A stretch of DNA of 64,000 nt from Candidatus Nitrosocosmicus oleophilus (GCF_000802205.1 NZ_CP012850.1:2692587-2756586); one strand, 5' to 3'. Positions 8,479-17,993 are shown, numbered from the stretch's first letter. Notes: generated from the sequence alone by a model not told the origin. A program made the numbers and translations.

Positions 8479-11400
8479 CTAAAGTATATAAATTGAAATT
8501 TCTCTACCGTCTAGTTCTATTTTTTTAAATCCTTTTTCTTCATCAGTCTTATCTGAAAATTCAATCCTGTTTACCCGTACCAAATTCTTTAGATCTATTT
8601 CAAAATCACGTAATTTTGAAATTTCCTCAGGAGAAAAATTGGAAATATATGCGATATCAAGTATCTGGGTAGGAGAATATCCTAATTCTTTTCGAAGTTG
8701 CTGAATGTTTCGAGCCAAATCCTTCACCAAACCCTTTATTATTAATTCTTCGTTTCTAGAAGTATTTATCAAGAGAATTGTATTTTCCTTCTCCCCCATT
8801 ACATAACCACTTCTCGGGATAAATGTAAAATCCATGTCAGTCATAGTCAAATCTATTGATTTATTTGGTGAGTAATCTAAATGATAAAACCCCTTCACTT
8901 GTAAGTGATTAAGAATCTGTATTTTATCTTCATTTTCAAACTTGTCAACTAATATGCCAATATCGCTTTTAACAATCTTGGCAACACTTTTTCTGTTTAT
9001 GGCAATTGAAGGTATGATTGGAGCATCAAGGTTCAATAGATTTATTATTTTTTCAACGATGTTATTTGCCCTGAGTTTCTTAACTTCAATACTTTCAATG
9101 TTCATTTGTTCTTTTAACAATTCTTTTATCCCTCCCACTTTTAGAAATTCAATCTCATCAACGTAAATCTGTGCTGATTCTAGCGGCCACCTCCTTTTCA
9201 ACTTGTGTCGGTTTCTCAATGAAAATGATAAGGATGAGATCCCCTTGATCTTGTCAAACGCTGCTTCAACTTTTTTGTTAGCTATCGTGGCTAATTCTTC
9301 ACCTCCAGGCAGATTTTCCATCAAAATCGAATCAAACAGTTTAAAACATGATTGGTAAAGATATTCAGTAAAAAATGGACAAATAGGATGAAGTATGATA
9401 TCAATTGTCAATAAACATCGAGATAAGATTCTATATACAGTAAACCTCCTATTTTGGTTATCAAGATCATCACTCCAAAGGTCATATCTTATTAAAGGAA
9501 CATATGTTTGACTTAATGAGTTTATTATAAAGTCCTCAACCGCATGAGAAGCTTCATGAAACCTACAGTTATTTAACAAATGAGAGGATTCATCGATTAA
9601 GTCTTTAAGCTTTGTCAAGATCCAAACGTCTTGACTTCTCAATGAAAGATCCTTTGCCTTCCAACCCGACCTTGAGTACCACTCAGTGAATTTGAATTGA
9701 TCATAGTTCGCATTTTGCTGATAGTAAATATGTAAGAAAAAAAGTGTACTTAAAACCTGATGAGGTCTAGAAGACATTTCCCTAATGTCAAAATTTAACG
9801 GCTCTATTGGAGATGATTTCCATATGAAGTAAAGTCTTACCAGGTCCACAGAATTGCCAGTTAGTAGGGATTTTGCATCAACAACATTTCCTAAACTCTT
9901 GCTCATCTTGTTTCCTTTATCATCCAAAACATGCCCTGTGAACAGGAACGATTGAAATGGAGATTGGGGACTTTTTTTAAAAATAACATTTAGCATCAAT
10001 AATGTGTATGCCCAACCTCTGGTTTGGTCAATCCCCTCTGTTAAGAATTCAGCTGGAATTAATGTATCATATTCTGCATCGGAAAGTGATGAATAAGGGG
10101 CACTTCCGCTGTTATGCCATGTATCTAATACAAATAATTCTCTCTTCATTTTGTTTTGACATTTAGAACAATCGATTAGTACCTCATCTATCCAGGGCCT
10201 GTGTAATTCAAATGTTTCTCCATCAGGCAAATAAGATGCTCTTGCGATAATTGCCTTCCTGGAAAATAACCCTTCTTTAAAAGAGCATTTGGTACATTTC
10301 CAAATTGGAAGCGGTGTTCCCCATACTCGTTCTCGCGATATACACCAAGGGACCTTTTCTCTAATAATCTCTTGGAACCGATTTTTTGGTTGCTCGTAGA
10401 AATAGTTTACCTTTGATGCAGCAACTATAGGCTGATCTCCTAAAACATCAATCATATAGAAATATTCCTTCCTTGCCAACCAAACTATTTTGTGATGAGA
10501 TCGCCAACAAGTAGGGTACTTATGGGTTACCTTGCCTATCTTTACCACCGAATCTGTCAATTGCATGTCAGTAACAACTATTGGATCAACATCTCTTACG
10601 AATTGATTTTTGTACTTGCCGGCATCTTTAGTAAAGAATACCTTGTCATCAATGGGTACAAAGATTGGTAATTTACGTCTATTTGCTATTTCAAAGTCCT
10701 CCTCTCCATTGGCTGGTGATAAGTGAACAATTCCACTTCCGGTAGTAACATCCACAAAATTTTCTGCCACTACAAAATGGATTTTTCCTTGGGAAGAGAG
10801 ATCATTCAATCCCGGTATATTTTCTAGTAGGGGATGAATGTAATACTGACCTTCTAGTTTTATGCCCGAGAATGTATCGACTACTTCATAATTTTCAATC
10901 TTCAAGTCGGCCATTAATTCTTTAACTCTATTTTCGGAAACAATCCATTTTTCATTTTTGCCTTTAAAATCCACCTCTAAAGTTAAATATTGAGCCTCTG
11001 GATTTACACCCACCAATTCGTCAGTAATTAATGTAAAAGGCATTGTGGTCCATACCACTAGGAAAGTTGCTGATTCTTTTAGTCTTACCTTATAATAGAA
11101 TGAAGGATCTTCTACCTGTTCATAACTTTGATTGATTTCAGCATTACTTAAAGACGTTTGACAAGATGGACAATATGCTACAACTCGAAACCATTCTTTC
11201 AATATCCCATCTTCTAATGCTTTGCTGATGTATTTCCATTCTCTTTCAATATATGTATCTGTATAAGTCCAGTAGCCCTTATCATAATTGAAAGACATCC
11301 CAATCAAATTATCTACTTCTACCCATTTTTTGTTATATTCAAGAATTAATTTTTTACAAGTTTCGACGATCTTCTTGATTCCAACTTTTCGGAGATTATC

Positions 11401-11727
11401 TGATTTATTACCGGTTAACCCTAGAATCTTTTCTGCTTGCAGTTCGACCGGTAAACCCTGAGAATCCCAGCCTGGTTGAAACTCCATCTTCTTTTTTTCT
11501 AAGGTAGATTTTCTAAACCAGAGATCTTTAATTATTCTCCCTCTAATATGACCCAGGTGTGGCTCCCCATTCATAGTAGGTGGCCCTTCTACGTAGCCTA
11601 TCGTCTTTTTAAAATTTTCAGGATTTCTAAGATATTCGTTGATGTTTGTTTTTATTGTGGGATCATCATAATAGGCTCTAACTTGATTTTCAAATGTCTT
11701 TAGCTCAAATTTATCCCCCAATTTCAT
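8479..11727 (-). CDS. ileS: Isoleucyl-tRNA synthetase
   Basis: 1082 residues, full length for an archaeal IleRS. The class I signature HLGH (in PHLGHIRGRI) lies near residue 56 and KMSKSLGN near 610. Between them is the CP1 editing domain, with the WTTMPFTL and GSGIVHLSPANGEED patterns. Several CxxC pairs (CPSCQ, CTKCS, CSKCQ) could bind zinc. The C-terminal anticodon-binding and extension region is long and less conserved. It charges tRNA-Ile, and its cognate tRNA-Ile(GAT) gene is at 19912. It is a single-gene unit with a gene-free upstream interval. Nothing abnormal was seen. Confidence 0.98.
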   Translation of the reverse strand: MKLGDKFELKTFENQVRAYYDDPTIKTNINEYLRNPENFKKTIGYVEGPPTMNGEPHLGHIRGRIIKDLWFRKSTLEKKKMEFQPGWDSQGLPVELQAEKILGLTGNKSDNLRKVGIKKIVETCKKLILEYNKKWVEVDNLIGMSFNYDKGYWTYTDTYIEREWKYISKALEDGILKEWFRVVAYCPSCQTSLSNAEINQSYEQVEDPSFYYKVRLKESATFLVVWTTMPFTLITDELVGVNPEAQYLTLEVDFKGKNEKWIVSENRVKELMADLKIENYEVVDTFSGIKLEGQYYIHPLLENIPGLNDLSSQGKIHFVVAENFVDVTTGSGIVHLSPANGEEDFEIANRRKLPIFVPIDDKVFFTKDAGKYKNQFVRDVDPIVVTDMQLTDSVVKIGKVTHKYPTCWRSHHKIVWLARKEYFYMIDVLGDQPIVAASKVNYFYEQPKNRFQEIIREKVPWCISRERVWGTPLPIWKCTKCSFKEGLFSRKAIIARASYLPDGETFELHRPWIDEVLIDCSKCQNKMKRELFVLDTWHNSGSAPYSSLSDAEYDTLIPAEFLTEGIDQTRGWAYTLLMLNVIFKKSPQSPFQSFLFTGHVLDDKGNKMSKSLGNVVDAKSLLTGNSVDLVRLYFIWKSSPIEPLNFDIREMSSRPHQVLSTLFFLHIYYQQNANYDQFKFTEWYSRSGWKAKDLSLRSQDVWILTKLKDLIDESSHLLNNCRFHEASHAVEDFIINSLSQTYVPLIRYDLWSDDLDNQNRRFTVYRILSRCLLTIDIILHPICPFFTEYLYQSCFKLFDSILMENLPGGEELATIANKKVEAAFDKIKGISSLSFSLRNRHKLKRRWPLESAQIYVDEIEFLKVGGIKELLKEQMNIESIEVKKLRANNIVEKIINLLNLDAPIIPSIAINRKSVAKIVKSDIGILVDKFENEDKIQILNHLQVKGFYHLDYSPNKSIDLTMTDMDFTFIPRSGYVMGEKENTILLINTSRNEELIIKGLVKDLARNIQQLRKELGYSPTQILDIAYISNFSPEEISKLRDFEIDLKNLVRVNRIEFSDKTDEEKGFKKIELDGREISIYIL

Positions 11728-11997
11728 ACTATACTGAAAAACAAATGTCCATCCATTCTTATATTTTTGGAACTTGGGTTCCTATCAGGGCCAAAAAACA
11801 CAACCAGATTTCTGCTACATGCTTTGGGCGACCTGATGAGTAAATAAATTCAAATATTCGAGTGCGCGATTTTTGCGCATCCTAGCAACACACAGGAATG
11901 ACAGGAAATTATATAAAAATTGTTATAGTTCAGAAGCAATTTGACAAAGGATCCTCTCATAAATAGAATTATATTAAAATTGTAAAAATCTCTTAAT

Positions 11998-12531
11998 GTG
12001 AATAAATTCAGTCAAATTGGAGCAGGAAAGAATCCACCTGGTGACATTTACGTAGTAGTTGAAATACCTAAGAATAGTAACATCAAATATGAATTGGATG
12101 AAGAAACCGGAATTTTGTTTGTAGACAGAAAGCTACATACCTCCATGGTATATCCATTTAACTATGGATTTGTACCCCAAACTAAGGAAGAAGATGGGGA
12201 CCCAATAGATATCCTGATATTGAGTAACGATCAATTTTCTCCCCTTTCAGTGGTCAAAGCAAAGCCGATTGGTGTCTTGATCATGGAGGACGAAGAAGGG
12301 AAAGACTCCAAAATCATAGCCGTACCCAATGATAAGATTGATTTTGATTATGCCAGATACAATGAAATAGATCAATTGGATAGCCGAACTTTAGATAAAA
12401 TAAAGCACTTCTTTGAGCACTATAAGGAGTTAGAAAAAGGTAAGTTTGTAAAAGTCACCGGCTGGGAGAATAGTAAGATAGCTGAACGGATAATTAATGA
12501 GGGAATTGATAGGTTTAAGAAGGAATCATAG
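11998..12531 (+). CDS. ppa: Inorganic pyrophosphatase (family I)
   Basis: 177 residues from a GTG start. Family I soluble pyrophosphatase signature: YPFNYGFVPQT near residue 50, the metal-binding EDGDPIDILI at about 61-70, and the later DKIDFDYARYNEIDQ region. It hydrolyses pyrophosphate, pulling tRNA charging and nucleic-acid synthesis forward; the large IleRS gene is its divergent neighbour. Its last 6 nt (12526-12531) overlap the end of cdvC on the opposite strand. Normal length and motifs. Confidence 0.96.
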   Translation: MNKFSQIGAGKNPPGDIYVVVEIPKNSNIKYELDEETGILFVDRKLHTSMVYPFNYGFVPQTKEEDGDPIDILILSNDQFSPLSVVKAKPIGVLIMEDEEGKDSKIIAVPNDKIDFDYARYNEIDQLDSRTLDKIKHFFEHYKELEKGKFVKVTGWENSKIAERIINEGIDRFKKES

Positions 12532-13827
12532 GGCTTTGAATTGTTCACTCCAACGCATATAAGCCCTAATCATATCTGAGCTCACACTAGGTTTTCTAAC
12601 TTTAAACATTTCTTTAAAGTCGGCCAAATTCAATTCCCTGGGCAGATCATCATCTACTAATGGTTCACTTTTTTCAAAGAGTTCATTTACGACCCTTAGC
12701 TGTGCAGATTGACAAATGTCTTTGATGTCACTAGCACTGTAAGCTTCGGATAATCTAGCCAATTCATCTACCTTCAGTGAGGGGTCTTTTGTAAGCTTTG
12801 AAACATATTGTTTGAAAAGGTTCCGTCTGGAAGCCATATCAGGAAGGGTCACATAGATCCTCTTTTGAAACCTTCTCAAAAATCCAGATTCAAGACTCCA
12901 AGGTTTGTTGGTTGCACCTATTACATAGAGGAAGGATTCCTTAGATTTTCCATTAATTCCATCCATTTCGGTCAAGAATTGATTCTTTACACGAACTTCT
13001 CCACCAACTTCTCCGTTCCTGGTCCCCAAAAGGGAATCTATTTCATCAATAAATAACAAAATAGGAATTTTTTCTTTCTGGTGCAAAGCTCTGGCAAAGG
13101 TAAATAGTTTTGAAATATTTTTTTCTGCTTCTCCCAACCATTTGCTCATCATTGAGGCCGCATCAATATTTATGAAGTAACCATGAATTTCGGCGGCGGC
13201 GGCGGCGGCAAGTAAAGTTTTTCCGCAACCAGGGGGTCCAAAAAGCAAAATACCTCTGGGCCAACCCAATGGGAATAAATCGGCACGTCTTGTTGGGTAT
13301 ACAATGGATTCACGAATGGCTCTTTTGGCATCTTCAAGCCCCACTACTTCTTTCCAACTCACCAGAGGTTTTTCCTTCAGTATCAGGTTTGCTAGCTCTG
13401 AACCTAACTCTTGAATTTTGTCTGAATCTGTAGACTGTGGGTTATTCCGTCCATTCTGAATATCATTGTGCAAATTTGTCTTATTTGGAGGAATAACGTT
13501 ATTAATTCTGGAGTTCATCTTTGGCACCGGATTTTCCATGATACTATTTCGCTTTAAATCGGGCTCGGCTGAAGGCTTCCTATCCTCCCCTAGTATTCCA
13601 TTTGCCATTTGTATAGCTTTAATCCTATTCTGATAGGCACCTGCCCTTTCTAGATACACTCTATTTAACTTGTATTCTGGATAGATTTGAACTAACTTTA
13701 TTAATGCTTCACTAGCCCTTTGATAAGAGTTTATTGCTGATGAATGTGATCCTTGAGAATCCAGTTTGATAGCTTCGGCGGCAAATTTGCTTGCAGTATT
13801 CTCTAATTCCTGTGGCGCAAGTGTCAT
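12526..13827 (-). CDS. cdvC: CdvC, Vps4-like AAA ATPase of the archaeal ESCRT division system
   Basis: 433 residues. An N-terminal three-helix MIT domain (about 5-80) is followed by a disordered Asn/Pro-rich linker (about 82-135). A single AAA module then has Walker A GPPGCGKT (197-204), Walker B with FIDEID (about 259-264), and a sensor/arginine finger region with GATNKPW and LRRFQKR. The C-terminus has the Vps4-like helix. MIT plus AAA is the Vps4/CdvC architecture, which remodels CdvB (ESCRT-III) polymers at mid-cell in Nitrososphaerota and Sulfolobales. cdvA and cdvB are not in the window, as is usual for Nitrososphaerota, where the cdv genes are scattered. A run of six Ala codons (207-212) made of GCC repeats follows Walker A. 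Confidence 0.93.
   Translation of the reverse strand: MTLAPQELENTASKFAAEAIKLDSQGSHSSAINSYQRASEALIKLVQIYPEYKLNRVYLERAGAYQNRIKAIQMANGILGEDRKPSAEPDLKRNSIMENPVPKMNSRINNVIPPNKTNLHNDIQNGRNNPQSTDSDKIQELGSELANLILKEKPLVSWKEVVGLEDAKRAIRESIVYPTRRADLFPLGWPRGILLFGPPGCGKTLLAAAAAAEIHGYFINIDAASMMSKWLGEAEKNISKLFTFARALHQKEKIPILLFIDEIDSLLGTRNGEVGGEVRVKNQFLTEMDGINGKSKESFLYVIGATNKPWSLESGFLRRFQKRIYVTLPDMASRRNLFKQYVSKLTKDPSLKVDELARLSEAYSASDIKDICQSAQLRVVNELFEKSEPLVDDDLPRELNLADFKEMFKVRKPSVSSDMIRAYMRWSEQFKAL
13191..13209. repeat. (CGG)6 trinucleotide run inside cdvC
   Basis: Six CGG units plus a C on the forward strand, read as GCC codons in cdvC, encode a stretch of alanines in the helix after Walker A. A pure GC triplet run is striking in this A/T-rich genome and is a potential site of slippage in units of three, which would keep the frame. 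Confidence 0.85.
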
Positions 13828-14021
13828 AGTATTACGTTCTCATGGTATATTTCTAATTTGTTTGATAGGATATGAAGTAAATAGTTTTAAGCAAAAGAAT
13901 AAAAAAAAATAAACCTGTTTTGCATTAGTCGAAAAGGACTTGTGGTTGTCTTTTTTTAATTATTAATACAATAATTTTGACACACGTTCTTACTATCCTT
14001 TATGCAAAATTATTATTTGTC

Positions 14022-14813
14022 ATGTCAACTGATGGTAGTGTAAATAACGAAATTCTTGGTGGTCTAGAAGAGTTAGGATTAACAAAATACGAGGCATCAG
14101 CTTATTATAGTCTGCTTGGCAAGGGCATGATTTCAGCAACTGAAATAGCGTATTACTCAAATTTGCCAAGGACGAAAATCTACTTTATTCTAAAAAAGCT
14201 GGAAAAAAAGAACCTGGTTTTTATAAACTACCAAAAGCCATTAATGTTTAGGGCCCTTTCTCCCAAGGATTCCTTTGACAACATATTAAGTGAGTATGAA
14301 AGCAGGATTACCAGTTTAAAAAAAATAATAGATACACTTCAGCAAATTAATGAAAACGGACTAAAGAATAAGGGAATTGAGGAGAAAAGATACCTAGTCC
14401 TAAATCAATTCTGCACGGATAGCAAGATTACTGAATTGTTAAAAAATACAAATGAATCAATTGCCATATCTTTAAATCATTGGGGTAACGTGATTTTAAA
14501 TGCCTCTAAGGAAGAAATATTGAAGGCCATATATAGAGGCGTAAAAGTAAGAATACTGTTTGATTTTCTGTGCCAGGCGGATTCAATAATTTTACCTAAC
14601 GCGATAGATAAGAAAAGTGCTAAAATTAGTACAAATATGTTTATCTTTGATAATAATAGTATGATTATTATTAATAACGATGGCACAAAATCAGCCTATT
14701 TTGATTCTCATGAAATTTTTGTTCCCACTTTAGTTAGTCAATTCAATGACACTTGGGCCAAGATGGAAACAACCCCTTTGGAGAATAATAAAATAGACCC
14801 TATCAATATGTGA
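14022..14813 (+). CDS. TrmB-family transcriptional regulator
   Basis: 263 residues from the ATG at 14022. A TTG at 13977 would add 15 hydrophobic residues with no family support, although it lies closer to a TATA-like stretch. The N-terminal winged helix, about residues 12-85, has the TrmB pattern GLTKYEASAYYSLL, ATEIAYYSNLPRTKIYFILKKLE and the wing LVFINYQKPLMFRALSP. A helical linker (SRITSLKKIIDTL) follows. The C-terminal half resembles the phospholipase-D-like sensor domain of TrmB proteins (KEEILKAIYRGVKVRILFDF). Relatives sense sugars or other small ligands. The ligand and targets here are unknown. It is convergent with nnrD. Confidence 0.85.
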   Translation: MSTDGSVNNEILGGLEELGLTKYEASAYYSLLGKGMISATEIAYYSNLPRTKIYFILKKLEKKNLVFINYQKPLMFRALSPKDSFDNILSEYESRITSLKKIIDTLQQINENGLKNKGIEEKRYLVLNQFCTDSKITELLKNTNESIAISLNHWGNVILNASKEEILKAIYRGVKVRILFDFLCQADSIILPNAIDKKSAKISTNMFIFDNNSMIIINNDGTKSAYFDSHEIFVPTLVSQFNDTWAKMETTPLENNKIDPINM

Positions 14814-14841
14814 TTTGTCGGTAAATTAGTTCATAATGTTA

Positions 14842-15705
14842 TCAGTTGATAGTATCATATTCCTTCATTACGAAGGGTAACTCGCTTAAAAGATCAGAAG
14901 CTAGCATGTGAAATCCTATCTTACTCGATAACCGTGATGCTGCCTTCCCGTTAAAAAATAAACCAAGTAAACAAGAATGTAATGATCCATATTTTGTCCT
15001 GAATCCCGTTATTAGACCTGAAAGCACATCTCCTGTCCCCCCTACAGTCATTGATGGGGTGGACCTTTCCAAAACAAAAGTGCTCACCCCGTCAGAGACT
15101 ATATTCTGATATCCCTTCAATACAATTACCAAGCCGAATTCCTTTGCTTTTCTCGATACCAGTTCGATCTGCTCAGATAACTTTGTAGTAGGGCTATCAC
15201 CAAAAAGCCGTTTGAATTCTCCAGCATGTGGGGTAACTATGGTGTCATTCTTGGATATATTTGGTAATATCTCAGGAAGGAGAGCCCCAGCGTCTATTAC
15301 TAGATGAGAATTAGCCCCCAAAAGATCCTGGATAAGCAAAATCAAAGGTTGCGATTTGGATACATTCAATCCCATCCCAATCGCTGCAGCATTAATTTTT
15401 TTCGGTAGGGTGTTTAATAGTCTTCTAACTGATCCAGTAGTCAACTTGTCATCTGGAAATGGTAAGATTATAAGATCCGGTGAAAAAATTCGAGATGAAA
15501 TTAAGTTGATCTTTGGAATAGCAGTATAGACCAAGTCAGTCCCACTCCTTAAAGCAGCTAAGGAAGTTAGTAGAGGAGCTCCATGATAGATTCGGCTCCC
15601 CCCAACCACTAGGGCTATACCGTTTTCCCCTTTTCTCGACAAGATACTTCGCGGCTTTATAATTTTTCTAATAAGGTCATCATTAACTAAAGAGTAGTCT
15701 TTCAT
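14842..15705 (-). CDS. nnrD: ADP/ATP-dependent NAD(P)H-hydrate dehydratase
   Basis: 287 residues of the ribokinase-like YjeF C-terminal family. Diagnostic segments: GSRIYHGAP near residue 36, LVIDAGAL near 135, TPHAGEFKRLFG near 158, IVLKGYQNIVSDG, and GGTGDVLSGLITG near 222. The last contains the catalytic Asp and phosphate-binding glycines. It repairs hydrated NADH and NADPH. The N-terminal epimerase domain (NnrE) often fused to it is absent, so the epimerase must be elsewhere or missing. Its cofactor link to the nadK gene 3 kb away is suggestive but they are not in one operon. Confidence 0.92.
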   Translation of the reverse strand: MKDYSLVNDDLIRKIIKPRSILSRKGENGIALVVGGSRIYHGAPLLTSLAALRSGTDLVYTAIPKINLISSRIFSPDLIILPFPDDKLTTGSVRRLLNTLPKKINAAAIGMGLNVSKSQPLILLIQDLLGANSHLVIDAGALLPEILPNISKNDTIVTPHAGEFKRLFGDSPTTKLSEQIELVSRKAKEFGLVIVLKGYQNIVSDGVSTFVLERSTPSMTVGGTGDVLSGLITGFRTKYGSLHSCLLGLFFNGKAASRLSSKIGFHMLASDLLSELPFVMKEYDTIN

Positions 15706-15797
15706 CTTGGATTAATAACATAGAGGATCCTCATAATAATTAGTTTTAACGACAATTAAATAGAAATAGGGGATTGCCTTCTATAATAACTTGAGTA

Positions 15798-16001
15798 TTG
15801 AATAAAAAGGATAAGGGTTCAATTAAAGATCCCCAGTCAGAGAACACAGATCAGAAATTTACTGTTCCTTTAGAAATCGATACACATTATCAACTATATG
15901 GCAAACACATGTGGGAGGTCAACTACTTTGAAAAATGTCCCCGGTGTGATAAACGGATAGACGAATTTGGCTATTGTGCATGTACAGGTTTTGCAGATTA
16001 A
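15798..16001 (+). CDS. Small CxxC protein, 67 aa
   Basis: TTG start, with a hydrophilic N-terminal 25 residues, then a compact C-terminal half with FEKCPRCDKR and GYCACTG, giving four cysteines suited to one zinc. An aromatic His/Tyr-rich segment (THYQLYGKHMWEV) precedes it. No function known. It lies upstream of rpoP on the same strand, separated by 139 bp with a separate promoter. Confidence 0.62.
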   Translation: MNKKDKGSIKDPQSENTDQKFTVPLEIDTHYQLYGKHMWEVNYFEKCPRCDKRIDEFGYCACTGFAD

Positions 16002-16106
16002 TCATTTGTTCATATTCACGGTATTCTCAACCAATTTGACCAAAATAATAGCCAAATTAGTGAGAAAGAACAGGTAGGTGTTTTACTTTACATCTATTGT
16101 TTGGAT

Positions 16107-16119
16107 AATAATTATATAG
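16107..16119 (+). promoter_or_regulatory. TATA-like box for rpoP
   Basis: A/T-rich element (core aattatata) centred about 27 nt before the rpoP ATG at 16141. The spacing fits an archaeal promoter with a leaderless or nearly leaderless transcript. Inferred from position and composition only. Confidence 0.5.
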
Positions 16120-16140
16120 CTGTTCGGAGAGATATTACGT

Positions 16141-16305
16141 ATGAGTAACGAAGTTATGGGTGCGGTAACGTATGAATGTATGTCATGTGGCACTAACGTA
16201 ACAGCAGAAGAATTGTCATACTTACCAGAGATAAAATGTATTTGCGGGTTCAGGGTATTTAGAAAGGTAAGACAGCCAATCATAAAACAACTAAAAGCGA
16301 TTTAA
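16141..16305 (+). CDS. rpoP: DNA-directed RNA polymerase subunit P (Rpo12)
   Basis: 54 residues, too short for most gene callers. It has the Rpo12/RpoP zinc ribbon: YECMSCG near residue 11, then KCICGFRVFRKVRQP, where the basic C-terminal stretch is the conserved R-x-x-x-K-x-R-x-P motif of the archaeal/eukaryotic RNA polymerase subunit. It contacts Rpo3 and Rpo2 in the assembly platform. Its stop codon is followed without a gap by the GTG of the next zinc-ribbon gene, so the two are an operon and probably translationally coupled. Confidence 0.88.
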   Translation: MSNEVMGAVTYECMSCGTNVTAEELSYLPEIKCICGFRVFRKVRQPIIKQLKAI

Positions 16306-16470
16306 GTGAAAATAAGATGTCCTGATTGTAAAGAGGCGGCATTTCTTAGCGATGATTTTTCTATAGTCAAGTGTGATAATTGCGGTTTTGATAAGACCTA
16401 TGGAGAATATGTTAAATACGTTGCATACAAGGATCCAAGATACTCAGACATACTAAGCGATTATAAGTAG
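16306..16470 (+). CDS. Zinc-ribbon protein coupled to rpoP
   Basis: 54-residue frame whose GTG directly abuts the rpoP stop. It has RCPDCKEAAF near the N-terminus and KCDNCGFDKTYGEY in the middle, a canonical four-Cys zinc ribbon, followed by a Tyr-rich acidic tail (DPRYSDILSDYK). It is similar in style to transcription or RNA-binding zinc ribbons. Its position makes a transcription or translation role plausible, but that is inference. ahcY starts 48 nt downstream on the same strand. Confidence 0.72.
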   Translation: MKIRCPDCKEAAFLSDDFSIVKCDNCGFDKTYGEYVKYVAYKDPRYSDILSDYK

Positions 16471-16518
16471 AAAATGGAACTATTGCCACCAGATCATTTA
16501 GAATGAGATGAAATTTGG

Positions 16519-17748
16519 ATGGCAATCAGTACTGAGGTTAAGGAGGAAGATGAGGTAGGAAAATCCGAATACTTGTGGGCAAAGAAGCACATGCCCGTTC
16601 TAGACCGTTTAACTCGTAGATTCGTATCTAAAAAGTCCTTGCAAAATTTTAGACTGGGTATTTGCCTACACATAACAAAAGAAACATCGGTATTGCTCAT
16701 GGCACTGAAAGAAGCTGGTGCAGAGGTTAATTTGTGCCCTGCCAATCCACTCTCAATTCAGGATCCCGTCAAATCATTTTTGATAAAAAATGACATTAAG
16801 ATTTTTTCTAAAAAGGATGATACCCTCTTAGATTTTTACAGCAATATGGAAGGCGTACTAGATACCAAGCCTAACATTATTACCGATGATGGAGGAGAGC
16901 TTCACAAAAGGGCATTGTGTAGAAAGTTCAACGTTATGGGCGGAACTGAGGAAACTACTTCTGGAGTTAACAGACTCATGGCATGGGGTAAAGAAGGTTT
17001 GTTGATGTACCCGATCATCGCAGTAAATCGTTCAAGGACAAAATATCTGTTTGATAATAGATATGGAACAGGACAGAGTACAATAGAAGGGATACTAAAA
17101 ACTACAGGGATACTATTGTCTAGTAAGAGGATTGTAATTTGCGGCTATGGATGGGTTGGAAAGGGAGTAGCAAAGTGTGCTAACGGGATGGGAGCCAAAG
17201 TTACAATTACAGAGGTCAATCCACTGAAAGCATTGGAGGCATATTTTGATGGCTTTGAAGTAAAGCCGTTAGATGAAGTAATATCAAATGGAGATATTTT
17301 CATAACTTGTACTGGTCAAGTAAATGTTATTGGCCAAGATCAATTTGAAAAAATTAACGAGGGGGCAATATTATGCAATGCTGGCCATTTTGACGTAGAA
17401 ATCGACATAAATTATTTGAATTCTATAGACCAGAATCACTTCTCTCCAAGAATGAATATCGAATGCTATAGGGTCGGAGAGAAAAAAAAGAAAATTTACT
17501 TGTTAGCGAAAGGGAGGGTCATCAATTTGGTAGGTGCAGAAGGTAACTCTCCAGAAGTAATGAGTATTTCTTTTGCAAATCAGTTCTTGTCTATTGTTTA
17601 CCTTTCTCAATTTCATGAAAAATTAGATAACCAAATCTATAATACACCAAAAAAAATTGAAAGAAAGATAATATTGGCTGCAATGGATTCATTTGGTTTA
17701 AAGATAGACAGGTTAACTCCTCAGCAAAATGATTACTTTAAGAAATGA
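16519..17748 (+). CDS. ahcY: Adenosylhomocysteinase
   Basis: 409 residues, archaeal length. Motifs: ALKEAGAEVNLCPANPLS (substrate domain), NIITDDGGELH, GGTEETTSGV, the NAD-binding GYGWVGKGVA near residue 212, the LCNAGHFDVEID region, and a C-terminal region with NLVGAEGNSPEVM. It cleaves S-adenosylhomocysteine to adenosine and homocysteine, relieving product inhibition of methyltransferases. It uses an internally bound NAD. Probably the last gene of the rpoP/zinc-ribbon unit. Confidence 0.97.
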   Translation: MAISTEVKEEDEVGKSEYLWAKKHMPVLDRLTRRFVSKKSLQNFRLGICLHITKETSVLLMALKEAGAEVNLCPANPLSIQDPVKSFLIKNDIKIFSKKDDTLLDFYSNMEGVLDTKPNIITDDGGELHKRALCRKFNVMGGTEETTSGVNRLMAWGKEGLLMYPIIAVNRSRTKYLFDNRYGTGQSTIEGILKTTGILLSSKRIVICGYGWVGKGVAKCANGMGAKVTITEVNPLKALEAYFDGFEVKPLDEVISNGDIFITCTGQVNVIGQDQFEKINEGAILCNAGHFDVEIDINYLNSIDQNHFSPRMNIECYRVGEKKKKIYLLAKGRVINLVGAEGNSPEVMSISFANQFLSIVYLSQFHEKLDNQIYNTPKKIERKIILAAMDSFGLKIDRLTPQQNDYFKK

Positions 17749-17786
17749 TTTTATCGACCAGTATATCAATCATTTTTTCTTGATTG

Positions 17787-17993
17787 TCAATGTTGACTAA
17801 AACGTAATCGCTGTTTAGAAAATGAATTATGCGGTCTACTCCTCAGAATAGTGTTACAACATGGACATTTAAATCCCTGCCATTCAAGAAACAATTCACA
17901 TTCTTTGCATAATTTATAACCTTGACTGTAGTAACTAAAAGAGTCGTTAGTCTTGTATGCTTTATACTTTTTGCAGATTGATCTACAATACAT
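17787..17993 (-). CDS. Small zinc-finger protein, 68 aa
   Basis: Reverse-strand frame with an ATG start. Cysteines are arranged as YCRSICKKYK, then YKLCKECELF, then KCPCCNTILRSRP, in a basic, Tyr-rich background. The second half (C-x2-C then C-P-C-C-x3-L-R) resembles a small zinc-finger family I recall as abundant in soil Nitrososphaerota. It is convergent with ahcY. No function known; nucleic-acid binding is plausible because the pI is high. Confidence 0.7.
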   Translation of the reverse strand: MYCRSICKKYKAYKTNDSFSYYSQGYKLCKECELFLEWQGFKCPCCNTILRSRPHNSFSKQRLRFSQH

